This document shows, one piece after another, positions 26,783 through 35,505 of a stretch of 64,000 nt of DNA. The notes beneath the pieces were generated by a model. It saw nothing but the letters and a program-made list of their open reading frames with translations. It made no database searches and was not told the origin of the DNA. The stretch spans positions 620,001 to 684,000 of the forward strand of contig NZ_CADDWH010000001.1 of NCBI RefSeq assembly GCF_902809865.1. The letters are read 5' to 3'. Position numbers and translations under genes: made by a program. Source of the stretch: Halobacillus sp. Marseille-Q1614 (GTDB taxonomy: Bacteria > Bacillota > Bacilli > Bacillales > Halobacillaceae). Numbering within the stretch: position 1 is the stretch's first letter; each line of letters opens with the position of its first letter.

Positions 26783-27583
26783 ATGTATGTAAAAGTCCAA
26801 GATAAAAAGTATTGGGTTGAAGATTTCGGCGGGGAAGGCATACCTTTGCTTTTTCTACATGGATTTACGGGCAGTGGGGATACCTTTGACGAATCCATCT
26901 CTTTATTCACTGAAGATTGGCGGATGATCAAACTGGATATGCCAGGCCACCGGAAAACAGGCGAGATCGGATCAATAAGTATGGAACAATTTTGTGATGA
27001 TCTGGCACTGATACTTAATGAATTGAATGTACCGAAAGTCTGCCTGATCGGTTATTCAATGGGAGGGCGTGCTGCTCTCTCTTTTACTTTCTTATATCCT
27101 GAACTTGTAGAAAAACTCGTTTTAGAGAGCTCTTCACCAGGGCTGTCTGTAACTGAGGAACAGATGGCCCGGCAGGCAAAGGATCAGACACTTATCGACA
27201 TGCTTCATAAGGATGGACTGAAAAGCTTTGTAAACCTCTGGGAAAACCTCCCCCTTTTTCATACGCAAAAGTCCCTGCCAGAAGAGGTACAGGACCGGGT
27301 AAGAACCGAACGGCTGAGCCACACGGCCGCAGGTCTGGCTCAATCGCTGGCGGGTATGGGGACAGGCAGGCAGCCTTCCTGGTGGGATAAGCTTCCCGAG
27401 CTGTCAGTAGATGTTCTGCTTATCACGGGATGTGAGGATGAGAAGTTCCTAAGGATCAATGAAGAGATGGAAAAGTTAACCCTGAAAGTTCGCGTTTATA
27501 AAATCCGTGAAGCCGGGCACGCTGTACATGTAGAGAAGCCAGAGATTTTCGCTGAAATTGTAGAAGAATTCATGTTACAATAA
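26783..27583 (+). CDS. menH: SHCHC synthase MenH, alpha/beta hydrolase fold
   Basis: A 266-residue alpha/beta-hydrolase-fold enzyme that eliminates pyruvate from SEPHCHC. The oxyanion LHGFTGSGDTF is near residue 27, the nucleophile elbow GYSMGGRAAL near 93, and the catalytic His in GHAVHVEKP near the C-terminus. I place the start at the ATG at 26783, five to six bases after AAGGTGA; the overlapping GTG at 26774 has no ribosome binding site. The menD stop lies just upstream. Confidence 0.93.
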   Translation: MYVKVQDKKYWVEDFGGEGIPLLFLHGFTGSGDTFDESISLFTEDWRMIKLDMPGHRKTGEIGSISMEQFCDDLALILNELNVPKVCLIGYSMGGRAALSFTFLYPELVEKLVLESSSPGLSVTEEQMARQAKDQTLIDMLHKDGLKSFVNLWENLPLFHTQKSLPEEVQDRVRTERLSHTAAGLAQSLAGMGTGRQPSWWDKLPELSVDVLLITGCEDEKFLRINEEMEKLTLKVRVYKIREAGHAVHVEKPEIFAEIVEEFMLQ

Positions 27584-27619
27584 ACATTGTGTAATAAAGC
27601 ACGTTGGGAGGAAAAGGTA

Positions 27620-28438
27620 ATGAAGTATAATTGGGTTTCAGAACGTACGTATGATGACATTTTGTACGAAACTTTTGAAGGAATTGCAAGAATTACAATA
27701 AACAGACCAGAAGTAAGGAATGCTTTTCGTCCGCAGACGGTTCAGGAATTAATTGACGCATTTGCTTATGCGCGTGACGATTCCAAAATCGGTGTAATCG
27801 TACTAGCAGGGGCTGGAGACGCTGCTTTCTGCTCAGGTGGAGACCAGAGCGTACGAGGCCACGGCGGCTATGTAGGCGACGATAAGATTCCTCGTTTAAA
27901 CGTATTGGACCTACAGCGTCTGATTCGTGTTATTCCTAAGCCGGTTGTAGCAGAAGTTTCCGGCTACGCGATTGGCGGAGGTCATGTACTACATATTGTT
28001 TGTGACTTAACCATCGCAGCGGACAACGCGATCTTCGGGCAGACAGGACCGAAAGTAGGGAGCTTTGATGCCGGTTACGGTGCCGGGCTGCTTGCTCGTA
28101 TCGTAGGTCATAAGAAAGCCAGGGAGATCTGGTACTTATGCCGCCAGTACAATGCTCAGGAAGCTCTGGATATGGGACTGGTAAACACAGTCGTACCTCT
28201 TGAACAACTTGAAGATGAGGTTGTGCAGTGGGGCCGTGAGATGCTTGAGAAATCTCCAACTGCTCTTCGTTTCTTAAAAGCTTCCTTCAATGCGGATACA
28301 GATGGTTTAGCCGGGCTGCAGCAGATGGGCGGAGACGCTACACTGTTATACTATACAACGGATGAAGCGAAAGAAGGCCGTGATTCCTTTAAAGAAAAAC
28401 GCAAGCCTAATTTCGATCAGTTCCCAAGATTCCCTTAA
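27620..28438 (+). CDS. menB: 1,4-dihydroxy-2-naphthoyl-CoA synthase MenB
   Basis: A 272-residue crotonase-fold enzyme that cyclises o-succinylbenzoyl-CoA to DHNA-CoA. The segments [17 protein letters not shown] (about residues 74-90), [12 protein letters not shown] and [15 protein letters not shown] (active-site loop) are all typical of MenB. The ATG at 27620 follows GGGAGG; the in-frame codon at 27587 would add an unrelated extension. Length matches B. subtilis MenB (271). A hairpin separates it from menE. Confidence 0.97.
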   Translation: MKYNWVSERTYDDILYETFEGIARITINRPEVRNAFRPQTVQELIDAFAYARDDSKIGVIVLAGAGDAAFCSGGDQSVRGHGGYVGDDKIPRLNVLDLQRLIRVIPKPVVAEVSGYAIGGGHVLHIVCDLTIAADNAIFGQTGPKVGSFDAGYGAGLLARIVGHKKAREIWYLCRQYNAQEALDMGLVNTVVPLEQLEDEVVQWGREMLEKSPTALRFLKASFNADTDGLAGLQQMGGDATLLYYTTDEAKEGRDSFKEKRKPNFDQFPRFP

Positions 28439-28485
28439 TAAGCTAGCAATACTATTATTCAAGGTATTGTTATGCCACAGCGTAC

Positions 28486-28520
28486 AAAAAGGACTGCCCT
28501 TTAGGGTTAGTCCTTTTTAT
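28486..28520 (+). terminator. Hairpin terminator between menB and menE
   Basis: AAAGGACT..CCCT pairs with AGGG..AGTCCTTT, followed by T-rich sequence. It would lower menE-menC expression relative to menFDHB unless a second promoter exists. Confidence 0.75.
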
Positions 28521-28547
28521 TAGAGAACATTTAAAGGTGGGACAATC

Positions 28548-30011
28548 ATGGAGATTCCTCATTGGCTTGAGAAACAGGCAGATTTGCAGCCTGGTAGGCC
28601 TGCAATTGAATTAGAAGATGGATCCGTACTTACCTTTCTTGAATTAAGAAATCAAAGCAGGAAGACCGCTTACGGTTTAATTGAATGCGGAGTTAAAAAA
28701 GGGGACCACATTGCGATACTGGCCGCCAATCATGTGCAGTATGCGGTACTTGTGCATGCCGTCAGCTACATTGGAGCAGTCGCTGTCTGTTTAAATACGC
28801 GGTTAACAGTCAATGATCTCATGTTTCAAGTGAATGATGCGGACGTGAGTCATCTTGCAGCGGATCACGATCAGATGGAAAAAGCTAATCAGATTAAAGA
28901 TGGCATACAGGATCCTCTTACTCTCTATTCCCTGGAGGATATGCCTCAAAGTGATAAAACTTATCCGCTTCACGAATTTTTAAAATTAGATGATGTATTT
29001 ACGATGATGTTTACCTCTGGTACCACAGGCCGTCCGAAAGCCGTGATGCACACGTACGGCAACCACTGGTTCAGCGCAATTGGATCTTCGTTAAACCTCG
29101 GACTGCATTCAAATGACAAGTGGCTAGTCTGCCTTCCTGTCTTTCACGTTGGCGGCTTTTCTTTAATTATGAAAAATATGATTTATGGGATGCCCATCGT
29201 GCTTCTTAAAGGGTTTGATCAGGAAAAAGTGATCGATCAGATATTAAATAAAGGGGTTACTTTAATTTCCATAGTCACCGTAATGCTTCAAAGGCTGTTA
29301 AGCAGTAACCTCAAAGAATTCCCCCCACATTTCAGAGGCGCGCTGCTTGGTGGGGGCCCAGTGCCTGTACCGCTCCTTGAAGAAGCCAAAGAAAGAAGGC
29401 TTCCTGTTTTTCAGTCCTTCGGAATGACGGAGACAAGTTCACAGATCTCTACATTAAGCCCGGATGACGCCTTTAGAAAAATTGGCTCGGCTGGAAAAGC
29501 ACTAGGCACGGCCAGCTTAAAGATTATGACTAAAGGAAGAGAAGTACCGGCAGATCAGGTCGGTGAAATTTTTGTGAAAGGTCCGATGGTTACTCGAGGT
29601 TATTATAATCATCCTCTAGTATCGTCTGATTATCTGGCTACAGGAGACTTAGGCTACCTGGATGATGACGGTTTTTTATATGTCGTCGACCGCGTGAAGG
29701 ATATGATTATATCAGGCGGGGAAAATATATATCCGGCAGAAATAGAAAGCGTGCTGCAGGGAATGACTCAAGTGTTAGAGGTCGCCGTTACCGGCCTGCC
29801 ACATGAGAAGTGGGGAGAAGCACCCGCCGCCTTTATCGTCCTGAAGCCAGGAGTAAGTCTTACTTCCAAAGAAGTGCTGGATTTCTGTAAAGACAAGCTA
29901 GCCAGCTACAAGTTCCCTCGAGCAGTCTACTTTATTGATGAACTGCCGAGAAATGCATCTAACAAATTAGTAAGAAGAAAACTCCCTGAATATATACAGG
30001 AGAGGGATTAA
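28548..30011 (+). CDS. menE: o-Succinylbenzoate-CoA ligase MenE
   Basis: A 487-residue ANL-superfamily adenylating enzyme that activates o-succinylbenzoate with ATP and CoA. The AMP-binding P-loop TSGTTGRPKAVMHTYGNHW is near residues 158-176, FGMTETSSQIS near 294, and the hinge and catalytic region YLATGDLGYLDDDG...KDMIISGGENIYPAEIE near 365-400. The final catalytic lysine is in the NASNKLVRRKL tail. The gene is followed after one base by menC. Confidence 0.96.
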   Translation: MEIPHWLEKQADLQPGRPAIELEDGSVLTFLELRNQSRKTAYGLIECGVKKGDHIAILAANHVQYAVLVHAVSYIGAVAVCLNTRLTVNDLMFQVNDADVSHLAADHDQMEKANQIKDGIQDPLTLYSLEDMPQSDKTYPLHEFLKLDDVFTMMFTSGTTGRPKAVMHTYGNHWFSAIGSSLNLGLHSNDKWLVCLPVFHVGGFSLIMKNMIYGMPIVLLKGFDQEKVIDQILNKGVTLISIVTVMLQRLLSSNLKEFPPHFRGALLGGGPVPVPLLEEAKERRLPVFQSFGMTETSSQISTLSPDDAFRKIGSAGKALGTASLKIMTKGREVPADQVGEIFVKGPMVTRGYYNHPLVSSDYLATGDLGYLDDDGFLYVVDRVKDMIISGGENIYPAEIESVLQGMTQVLEVAVTGLPHEKWGEAPAAFIVLKPGVSLTSKEVLDFCKDKLASYKFPRAVYFIDELPRNASNKLVRRKLPEYIQERD

Positions 30012-30012
30012 T

Positions 30013-31107
30013 ATGAATATCAAAGAAGTAAGGCTTATCCAGGTTGAAATGCCGTTAAAAAAGCCGTTTGTTACACATCAGGGGACTCTGGAAAAACGGC
30101 CGGTTATCGTAGTCGAAGCAAAAGATCATATTGGATTAAGCGGCTGGGGAGAAGTTACGGCTTTTCCTTCTCCTTTTTACACTTCCGAAACGATCCAGAC
30201 GGCGAGGCATGTTCTAAGTAATTTTTTAATTCCAGCAGTAAAAGGTTTAAAAAAGCCAGAGCAGTTTCATAAAGCCGTGTCTTTTGTAAAAGGACATCCG
30301 ATGGCAAAAGCCGGCCTTGAAGGAGCGCTTTGGGACTTAGCTGCCAAGCAGCAAAATGTAAGTTTAAGCTGTCTGGTTGGAGGAGTGAAAGAAGAAGTGG
30401 AAGCAGGGGCTGTGATCAGCTTGAGCAGCTATACAGCGGAAGAAATTGATTCCTTATTAGATGAGGGGTACACCCGTTTTAAGCTGAAAGTTGAAAAAGG
30501 CAAGGAAAGAGAAATGATTTTATCTGTCCGGGAGACGCATCCAGATCTTCCTCTTATGATCGATGCCAACGGGATGTATGAGGAAGAGAATTTGGAAGAA
30601 GTCGTGAAACTTGATGACCTCGGTCTGTTAATGATTGAACAGCCCTTTCCATCAGGAGACTTTTATTTGCATCAGCAGGCTCAGAAGCAAATGAAGACAC
30701 CTCTCTGCTTAGATGAATCTATCCAAAGCTATGAAGATGCAAAACAGGCCATCGCCCTTGGAAGCTGCCGGATTATGAATATTAAGATCAGCCGGATTGG
30801 CGGCTTGTCTGCTGCCATTCACGTTCATGATCTATGCCAATCCCATAACATTCCAGTCTGGTGCGGCGGTATGGTCGAAACAGGCATATCGAAAGCTCAC
30901 AACCTTGCGCTCGCCTCGCTGCCTAACTTCCAATATCCTGGCGACCTGTCCGGTTCGCTGCGTTATTTTGAGAAAGATATTATTAATCCTTACTTTGAAG
31001 TAAATAACGGAATGATGCAGGTCCCTCATGGAAAAGGGATAGGTGTTTCTATAAATAAAGAAGTGTTACGCAGCTTCACAAAGCAGGAAGATCGCTTTAC
31101 GTTATAA
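30013..31107 (+). CDS. menC: o-Succinylbenzoate synthase MenC
   Basis: A 364-residue enolase-superfamily enzyme that dehydrates SHCHC to o-succinylbenzoate. The KxK general base is in RFKLKVEKG (about residues 155-163), metal ligands are in DANGMY, IEQPF and LDESI, and the second catalytic Lys is in NIKISRIGG (about 257-265). The start ATG at 30013 follows GGAGAGG and lies one base after menE. With menA, menF, menD, menH, menB, menE and a MenI-like gene it completes the pathway to demethylmenaquinone; only a menG/ubiE methyltransferase is absent from the window. Confidence 0.96.
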   Translation: MNIKEVRLIQVEMPLKKPFVTHQGTLEKRPVIVVEAKDHIGLSGWGEVTAFPSPFYTSETIQTARHVLSNFLIPAVKGLKKPEQFHKAVSFVKGHPMAKAGLEGALWDLAAKQQNVSLSCLVGGVKEEVEAGAVISLSSYTAEEIDSLLDEGYTRFKLKVEKGKEREMILSVRETHPDLPLMIDANGMYEEENLEEVVKLDDLGLLMIEQPFPSGDFYLHQQAQKQMKTPLCLDESIQSYEDAKQAIALGSCRIMNIKISRIGGLSAAIHVHDLCQSHNIPVWCGGMVETGISKAHNLALASLPNFQYPGDLSGSLRYFEKDIINPYFEVNNGMMQVPHGKGIGVSINKEVLRSFTKQEDRFTL

Positions 31108-31186
31108 GGCAGCCCTTTTTGACAATTTCGAGCTTGAATCATACACTTAAAAACAGAAGATTTGAATGACGGGCAGAGGTGACATA

Positions 31187-31942
31187 ATGGTTTCATTAAC
31201 AAGGGATGAAGAAGTTTTTCTAAGTGAGAATTTTAAATATTTTTTAGACTCAACACCATCTGAAGATATATTAGGTGTGGTTAAAGGAGAGGTTTTGCAG
31301 AACAAAAAAGGAGTTCAGGAAACCCTCGATGAGATTCATGCGTATATGGAGTCCGAGTTCTTTTTAACGACGGCATCTGTTTTATCTAAACGCTATGCGA
31401 ACTTTATCGCTACGATTCCGTTGGCTTCGATGACACTTTTTAATAAGTTCCCTAATATGAACCTCGACAATGTGGAACTTATAAGAGTGGATGAGAAGAA
31501 AAAGTGGCTGCCGCGTCTGCACCTGCTGTCTAAAGTGGTGACTCAGCCGGTTGACCAAACGCGGGAGCAGTGGATGAGAGAAGAGCTGGACCATCTATTT
31601 AAAGAAATTGTGCGTCCAGTATTTCTGCATATCAATCACTTGACCCGCCTATCCATGGACGTCATGTGGGAAAATATTTCTGTTTATATGTTTCGGCTGT
31701 ATGAAAGGCAGTTGGCCGAATGGTATTCAGCGGAAGAAACAGAACGGATGAAGCAGGATTTCTACTATATCGTCAGAGATCTGCCGGGTGAAACGTTTGG
31801 GACGAGTCATAATCCTTTTACCTACTTTCTGGAACAGCCCAAATTGGAAACAGGAGCAAGACAGAGGAAATGCTGCTGTTTATCACACAGGCTCCATACA
31901 GACAGTGATTACTGCAAGGTTTGTCCAAAGAGATTTAAATGA
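31187..31942 (+). CDS. FhuF-like ferric siderophore reductase family protein with CC-x10-CxxC motif
   Basis: A 251-residue cytoplasmic protein. The C-terminus carries KCCCLSHR followed by YCKVCP, fitting the CC-x10-CxxC [2Fe-2S] motif of FhuF ferric-siderophore reductases. The body (LGVVKGEVLQNKKG, VSVYMFRLYE-like helices) is helical and resembles the FhuF/IucA-IucC C-terminal family. A reductase role in iron release is inferred from the motif. The ATG at 31187 follows GCAGAGGTG. It begins 80 bases after menC with no clear terminator between, so it may be cotranscribed with the men genes. Confidence 0.75.
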   Translation: MVSLTRDEEVFLSENFKYFLDSTPSEDILGVVKGEVLQNKKGVQETLDEIHAYMESEFFLTTASVLSKRYANFIATIPLASMTLFNKFPNMNLDNVELIRVDEKKKWLPRLHLLSKVVTQPVDQTREQWMREELDHLFKEIVRPVFLHINHLTRLSMDVMWENISVYMFRLYERQLAEWYSAEETERMKQDFYYIVRDLPGETFGTSHNPFTYFLEQPKLETGARQRKCCCLSHRLHTDSDYCKVCPKRFK

Positions 31943-31973
31943 TGGAAAAGCCGTAATAAAACCTTCTTTGTTT

Positions 31974-32003
31974 GTAAAACCTACAGCTAAGGAGGTTTTT
32001 TTT
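31974..32003 (+). promoter_or_regulatory. Hairpin overlapping a ribosome binding site
   Basis: AAAACCT (about 31977-31983) can pair with AGGTTTT (about 31993-31999); a run of eight T follows and ends at the ATG at 32004. The same bases include the AAGGAGG ribosome binding site, so the hairpin could act as terminator for the upstream gene and hide the start site of the next one. Confidence 0.4.
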
Positions 32004-32339
32004 ATGAGTAAGAAACCATATTATGTGAATATCGGAACGAAAGAAATATCAATCAACCATGATGGAAATAATGATGATTTTATTATTTATGCAGATGAAT
32101 ACGATCTGCTGCTGCTGAGAGAGATATTTGATGAGATTGACAATGCGGACACCCGCTCGTTCTATCGTGCTCATATTCCTTTTCAACCGTATCATCAGGA
32201 TATGGATAATGATGAATATGATGATGGCATGAAAGGCGCTTTTCGAATGATCTACGAACTTGGCGATGAAAAAACGAAAAATCATATTACTGAAATGGGT
32301 GTTTTGGAAGATTTAAAAAACGAAGAGCCGCTTCAATAA
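32004..32339 (+). CDS. Conserved acidic Bacillaceae protein of unknown function
   Basis: A 111-residue acidic protein (YYVNIGTKEISINHDGNNDDFIIYADEYDLLLLREIFDEI...). I recall similar short proteins in other Bacillaceae, sometimes labelled hydrolase without evidence, with the conserved middle ADTRSFYRAHIPFQPYH and ending YELGDEKTKNHI. No catalytic motif or membrane segment is visible. The ATG at 32004 has an ideal AAGGAGG eight bases upstream; a longer frame from 31788 overlaps the previous gene and is not used. It lies directly before ytkD. Confidence 0.8.
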   Translation: MSKKPYYVNIGTKEISINHDGNNDDFIIYADEYDLLLLREIFDEIDNADTRSFYRAHIPFQPYHQDMDNDEYDDGMKGAFRMIYELGDEKTKNHITEMGVLEDLKNEEPLQ

Positions 32340-32355
32340 GGAAGCGGCTTTCCTT
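32325..32355 (+). terminator. Terminator before ytkD
   Basis: AGCCGCTTC pairs with GAAGCGGCT at the end of the upstream gene; the following T-run is short. Confidence 0.65.
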
Positions 32356-32484
32356 ATAATTAAGCCTCATTTAATAAATTACGGCTTTTTCAGGAGTTTT
32401 TATTACTCTTCGCTTATGATACGATTTAAAATAGAGGAAAGTATTAAAAATACATAACTTCGTATTAAAGGCAGATGATCTTAC

Positions 32485-32955
32485 GTGAAGACTTTTTATG
32501 ATTTTTATCGAAACCAAGTAAAACTATCCTTTGAGGACCATCCGTTTTCAACGGCTCCAAAGCATGTATGGGTTATTTGCCGATTTCAAGATCAATGGCT
32601 GTTAACTAAGCATAAAGATAGAGGTCTGGAATTCCCGGGAGGCAAAGTGGAAAAAGGCGAAACAGCAGAGCAGGCAGCACTAAGAGAAGTTTTCGAGGAA
32701 ACGGGTGCCTACGTAGATAAATTAAACTACATCGGGCAATATTACGTATCCGGTAAAGGCGGGACGATTATTAAAAATGTCTATTACGCCTATATCGAAA
32801 AGCTGGAAGATCAGCCTCATTATTATGAAACAGAGGGACCGGTATTGTTAAGCCGGCTGCCGGACAGCCTGAAAGAAAATAAACTGTACAGCTTTATGAT
32901 GAAGGATGAAGTACTCCCTCAATGTTTAAAAATAATAGAAGAGAAGTACTTATAA
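32485..32955 (+). CDS. ytkD: Nudix hydrolase YtkD (RNA 5'-pyrophosphohydrolase type)
   Basis: A 156-residue Nudix enzyme. The Nudix box GGKVEKGETAEQAALREVFEETGA is at about residues 52-75 with all key Glu residues. The N-terminal FYDFYRNQVKLSF and VWVICRFQDQWLLTKHK are typical of YtkD, shown in B. subtilis to act as RppH (removing pyrophosphate from mRNA 5' ends) and on oxidised nucleotides. The start is GTG at 32485 with only a weak upstream AAAGG. A terminator follows at 32962. Confidence 0.92.
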   Translation: MKTFYDFYRNQVKLSFEDHPFSTAPKHVWVICRFQDQWLLTKHKDRGLEFPGGKVEKGETAEQAALREVFEETGAYVDKLNYIGQYYVSGKGGTIIKNVYYAYIEKLEDQPHYYETEGPVLLSRLPDSLKENKLYSFMMKDEVLPQCLKIIEEKYL

Positions 32956-32961
32956 AAGAAA

Positions 32962-32992
32962 TAAGCCGTGCTGTTATCAGCACGGCTTTATC
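32962..32992. terminator. Terminator between ytkD and pckA
   Basis: AAGCCGTGCTG pairs with CAGCACGGCTT around a 4-base loop; the flanking genes converge. Confidence 0.85.
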
Positions 32993-33020
32993 TATATATG
33001 AGGAGATGAGGATACGTTAA

Positions 33021-34613
33021 TTATGATCTTCCAAATAAAGGTCCAGCATCTTTAATTTCATGGCTGGCTATCGTGAACTGCTTGAAATTCTCATGGAACT
33101 TAGAAGCAAGTTCATGTGCTTTTTCATCATAGGCGGCTGTATCTTTCCAGGCCTTTCTTGGAATAAGCACTTCATCAGGCACTCCCGGGCAGTGAGTTGG
33201 AATTTCAAGACCAAATACTGGATCTGTATATGTTTCAGTAGATTTCAGTTCGCCTTCAAGGGCAGCATGAACCATCGATCTTGTGTGAGATAGGTTCATT
33301 CTCTTTCCTTGGCCAAAAGCTCCACCTGTCCAGCCTGTATTCACTAAATATACTTCACTATTGAATTGGTCAATTTTTTCTCCCAGCATTTCCGCATAAA
33401 CGGAAGGTGCTAATGGAAGGAAAGGCGAACCAAAACAAGTCGAGAAGGTAGCCTGCGGTGAAGTAACCCCGCGTTCGGTTCCAGCCAGCTTACTCGTATA
33501 GCCGCTTAGGAAGTGGTACATCGCTTGTTCTTTAGATAACCTGCTGATCGGAGGCAGCACCCCGGTAGCATCTGCTGTTAGAAAAATAATGGTTCTCGGG
33601 TGGCCTGCTACGCTGGGTACCACTGTGTTCTTAATATGATTCAGTGGATAAGCGGCCCTTGTATTTTCGGTTAATGTCGTATTTTCATAATCGGGCTTAT
33701 GAGAATAAGGGTCAAGAAGGACATTTTCCAGTACGGCGCCAAAACGAATGGCGTTATAGATCTGAGGTTCTTTTTCCTCAGAAAGGTTGATACATTTCGC
33801 GTAACATCCGCCTTCAATGTTCGAAACGCCATAGTTGGACCATGCGTGTTCATCATCACCGATCAACCTTCTGTTAGGATCGGCAGAAAGAGTCGTTTTT
33901 CCTGTTCCTGATAAACCGAAGAATAATCCTACATCCCCTTCACTTCCGACATTGGCCGAACAGTGCATAGGAAGGACGTTCTTCTGCGGCAGGAGAAAGT
34001 TCATAACTGAGAAGATAGATTTTTTAATTTCTCCAGCATATTCGGTTCCCCCGATGAGGACGATCCGATGTTTAAAGGAAATCAAAATAAACGCTTCTGA
34101 ATTCGTTCCATCCGTTTCGGGATTTGCTTTAAAGGTTGGAGCTGAAATAACAGAGAATTCCGCTTCATGTTCGTTGAGATCTTCGCTGTCCGGGCGGATA
34201 AACATTTGATGAGCAAACAGGTTATGCCAGGCGAACTCATTGATGACTTGGATAGGAAGTCTGTATCGTTCATCAGCACCGGCAAACCCTTTAAAGACGA
34301 ACACTTCGTCTTTTCCTTTTAAATAGTCCAAAACCTTGTGGTATAAATTAACGAACACATCTTCATCAATCGGGCGATTGGTTTTCCCCCAATTCACATA
34401 ATGAGAAGAATCGTCATCTTTTACGATAAACTTATCGTTAGGGGAACGACCCGTATAAGCACCCGTCGTAGCCTGAATTGCACCACTATTTGTCAGCGTT
34501 CCTTCTTTGCGAGATAGTATTTTTTCAACTAATAGAGGAACGGATAAATGGTGATGGACATTTGGTTGGGTTAGTAATTGGTTAAGCTCAGACATTTGAT
34601 TAATCGTACTCAT
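33021..34613 (-). CDS. pckA: Phosphoenolpyruvate carboxykinase (ATP)
   Basis: A 530-residue ATP-dependent PEP carboxykinase that converts oxaloacetate to PEP at the entry to gluconeogenesis. The kinase-1a P-loop [15 protein letters not shown] is near residues 230-244, the metal-binding LIGDDEHAW near 250, and the substrate-binding [11 protein letters not shown] near 52. Length matches B. subtilis PckA (527). The ATG at 34613 has GGCGGG upstream. It is divergent from the DCC protein gene. Confidence 0.97.
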   Translation of the reverse strand: MSTINQMSELNQLLTQPNVHHHLSVPLLVEKILSRKEGTLTNSGAIQATTGAYTGRSPNDKFIVKDDDSSHYVNWGKTNRPIDEDVFVNLYHKVLDYLKGKDEVFVFKGFAGADERYRLPIQVINEFAWHNLFAHQMFIRPDSEDLNEHEAEFSVISAPTFKANPETDGTNSEAFILISFKHRIVLIGGTEYAGEIKKSIFSVMNFLLPQKNVLPMHCSANVGSEGDVGLFFGLSGTGKTTLSADPNRRLIGDDEHAWSNYGVSNIEGGCYAKCINLSEEKEPQIYNAIRFGAVLENVLLDPYSHKPDYENTTLTENTRAAYPLNHIKNTVVPSVAGHPRTIIFLTADATGVLPPISRLSKEQAMYHFLSGYTSKLAGTERGVTSPQATFSTCFGSPFLPLAPSVYAEMLGEKIDQFNSEVYLVNTGWTGGAFGQGKRMNLSHTRSMVHAALEGELKSTETYTDPVFGLEIPTHCPGVPDEVLIPRKAWKDTAAYDEKAHELASKFHENFKQFTIASHEIKDAGPLFGRS

Positions 34614-34774
34614 ATGTGTCTACCCGCCTTTACTGTAAATATTTTAAATGGAGCCAATGGTCAACTTTGAAATAAAGTATAACACATTAGAATTAATAAT
34701 CCATACTAATTTAAAAAATGCTTATTTTTTATTTTATTCATTACTGGGATATAATGTTATTGAGGGGATGTGAA

Positions 34775-35158
34775 ATGATGAGCAAAGTGAAAATATTATT
34801 TGATGAAGATTGTTATCTGTGCCAGCAGACGAAAAGTATCCTTCAGCCGCTCGATTGGTTTCGGAAAATGGAGTGGCAGCCTCTTCAACAGTTTGCGGAA
34901 GAATATAAGATTTCTGCAAGCAGTGTAAGAACCCTTAAGAAAGAAATTCACGTCATCACCCATAAAAATGAAGTGAAGCGGGGATTTGCGGCATTACAGT
35001 ACTTATTACTGCGAATGCCGACGCTGTTTACTCTCGGCCTCCTCATTAATATTCCTGGTGTTTCACTTATCGGCCATCCTCTCTATAAAGGGATCGCAAG
35101 AAACCGCTACAATATCTTCAAGAAACAGTGTATTAATGGGTCGTGCTCCATTTCATAA
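34775..35158 (+). CDS. DCC-family thiol-disulfide oxidoreductase-like protein (YuxK-like)
   Basis: A 127-residue protein of the DUF393/DCC family. The name-giving motif is FDEDCYLCQQTKSIL at about residues 8-22, with a CxxC-like pair Cys-Tyr-Leu-Cys. The central region has a hydrophobic helix (LLLRMPTLFTLGLLINIPGVSLIG) and the end is RYNIFKKQC. A redox role is inferred. The start is ATG at 34775, seven bases after GAGGGG; an immediately following ATG is also possible. Confidence 0.82.
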   Translation: MMSKVKILFDEDCYLCQQTKSILQPLDWFRKMEWQPLQQFAEEYKISASSVRTLKKEIHVITHKNEVKRGFAALQYLLLRMPTLFTLGLLINIPGVSLIGHPLYKGIARNRYNIFKKQCINGSCSIS

Positions 35159-35172
35159 ACCTGGAATATTAA

Positions 35173-35201
35173 TTGACATGTATGCTCTATTTCGATACTA
35201 T
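35173..35201 (+). promoter_or_regulatory. SigA-type promoter of the SAM riboswitch/metK
   Basis: TTGACA (35173-35178), 17 bases, TACTAT (35196-35201), immediately before the riboswitch. Confidence 0.75.
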
Positions 35202-35216
35202 TAGTCCGAACGGATA

Positions 35217-35332
35217 CTCTCTTATCCAGAGCTGGTGGAGGGACAGGCCCTATGAAACCCGGCAACCCGTCATTCACTTGGCATGGTGCTAACCTGAAGC
35301 AAAGTCATACGTGGCTTTGGACGATAAGAGCG
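35217..35332 (+). ncRNA. SAM-I riboswitch (S-box leader)
   Basis: P1 strands CTCTTATC (35219-35226) and GATAAGAG (35323-35330) enclose the S-box core: CCAGAGCTGGTGGAGGGAC, GGCCCTATGAAACCCGGCAACC, GGTGCTAACC and the terminal GCAAAG...CTTTGG helix. When SAM is abundant the downstream terminator forms and metK is shut off. Confidence 0.97.
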
Positions 35333-35344
35333 AAAGGAAACAGC

Positions 35345-35380
35345 ACCTTTCCTCGAGTGTAGGAAGGGTTTTTTCTTTTT
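35345..35380 (+). terminator. SAM riboswitch-controlled terminator
   Basis: CCTTTCCT pairs with AGGAAGGG, followed by six T; the 5' arm could be sequestered by an antiterminator upstream. Confidence 0.85.
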
Positions 35381-35505
35381 AAAAGCACATATCGATACCC
35401 ACAAAATTCTGTTTGTTAAGAATTTTTACGTTTATAAACTTCTAAAAGATACGGGTAAAGAGTTCCGTCGAATCTTTGTACTTAACAGAAGGAGGAGTTT
35501 ACAGA

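Noticed and set aside
31788-32003. N-terminal extension of the gene at 32004
   Set aside because: It overlaps the FhuF-like gene in another frame and ignores the AAGGAGG site directly before the ATG at 32004.
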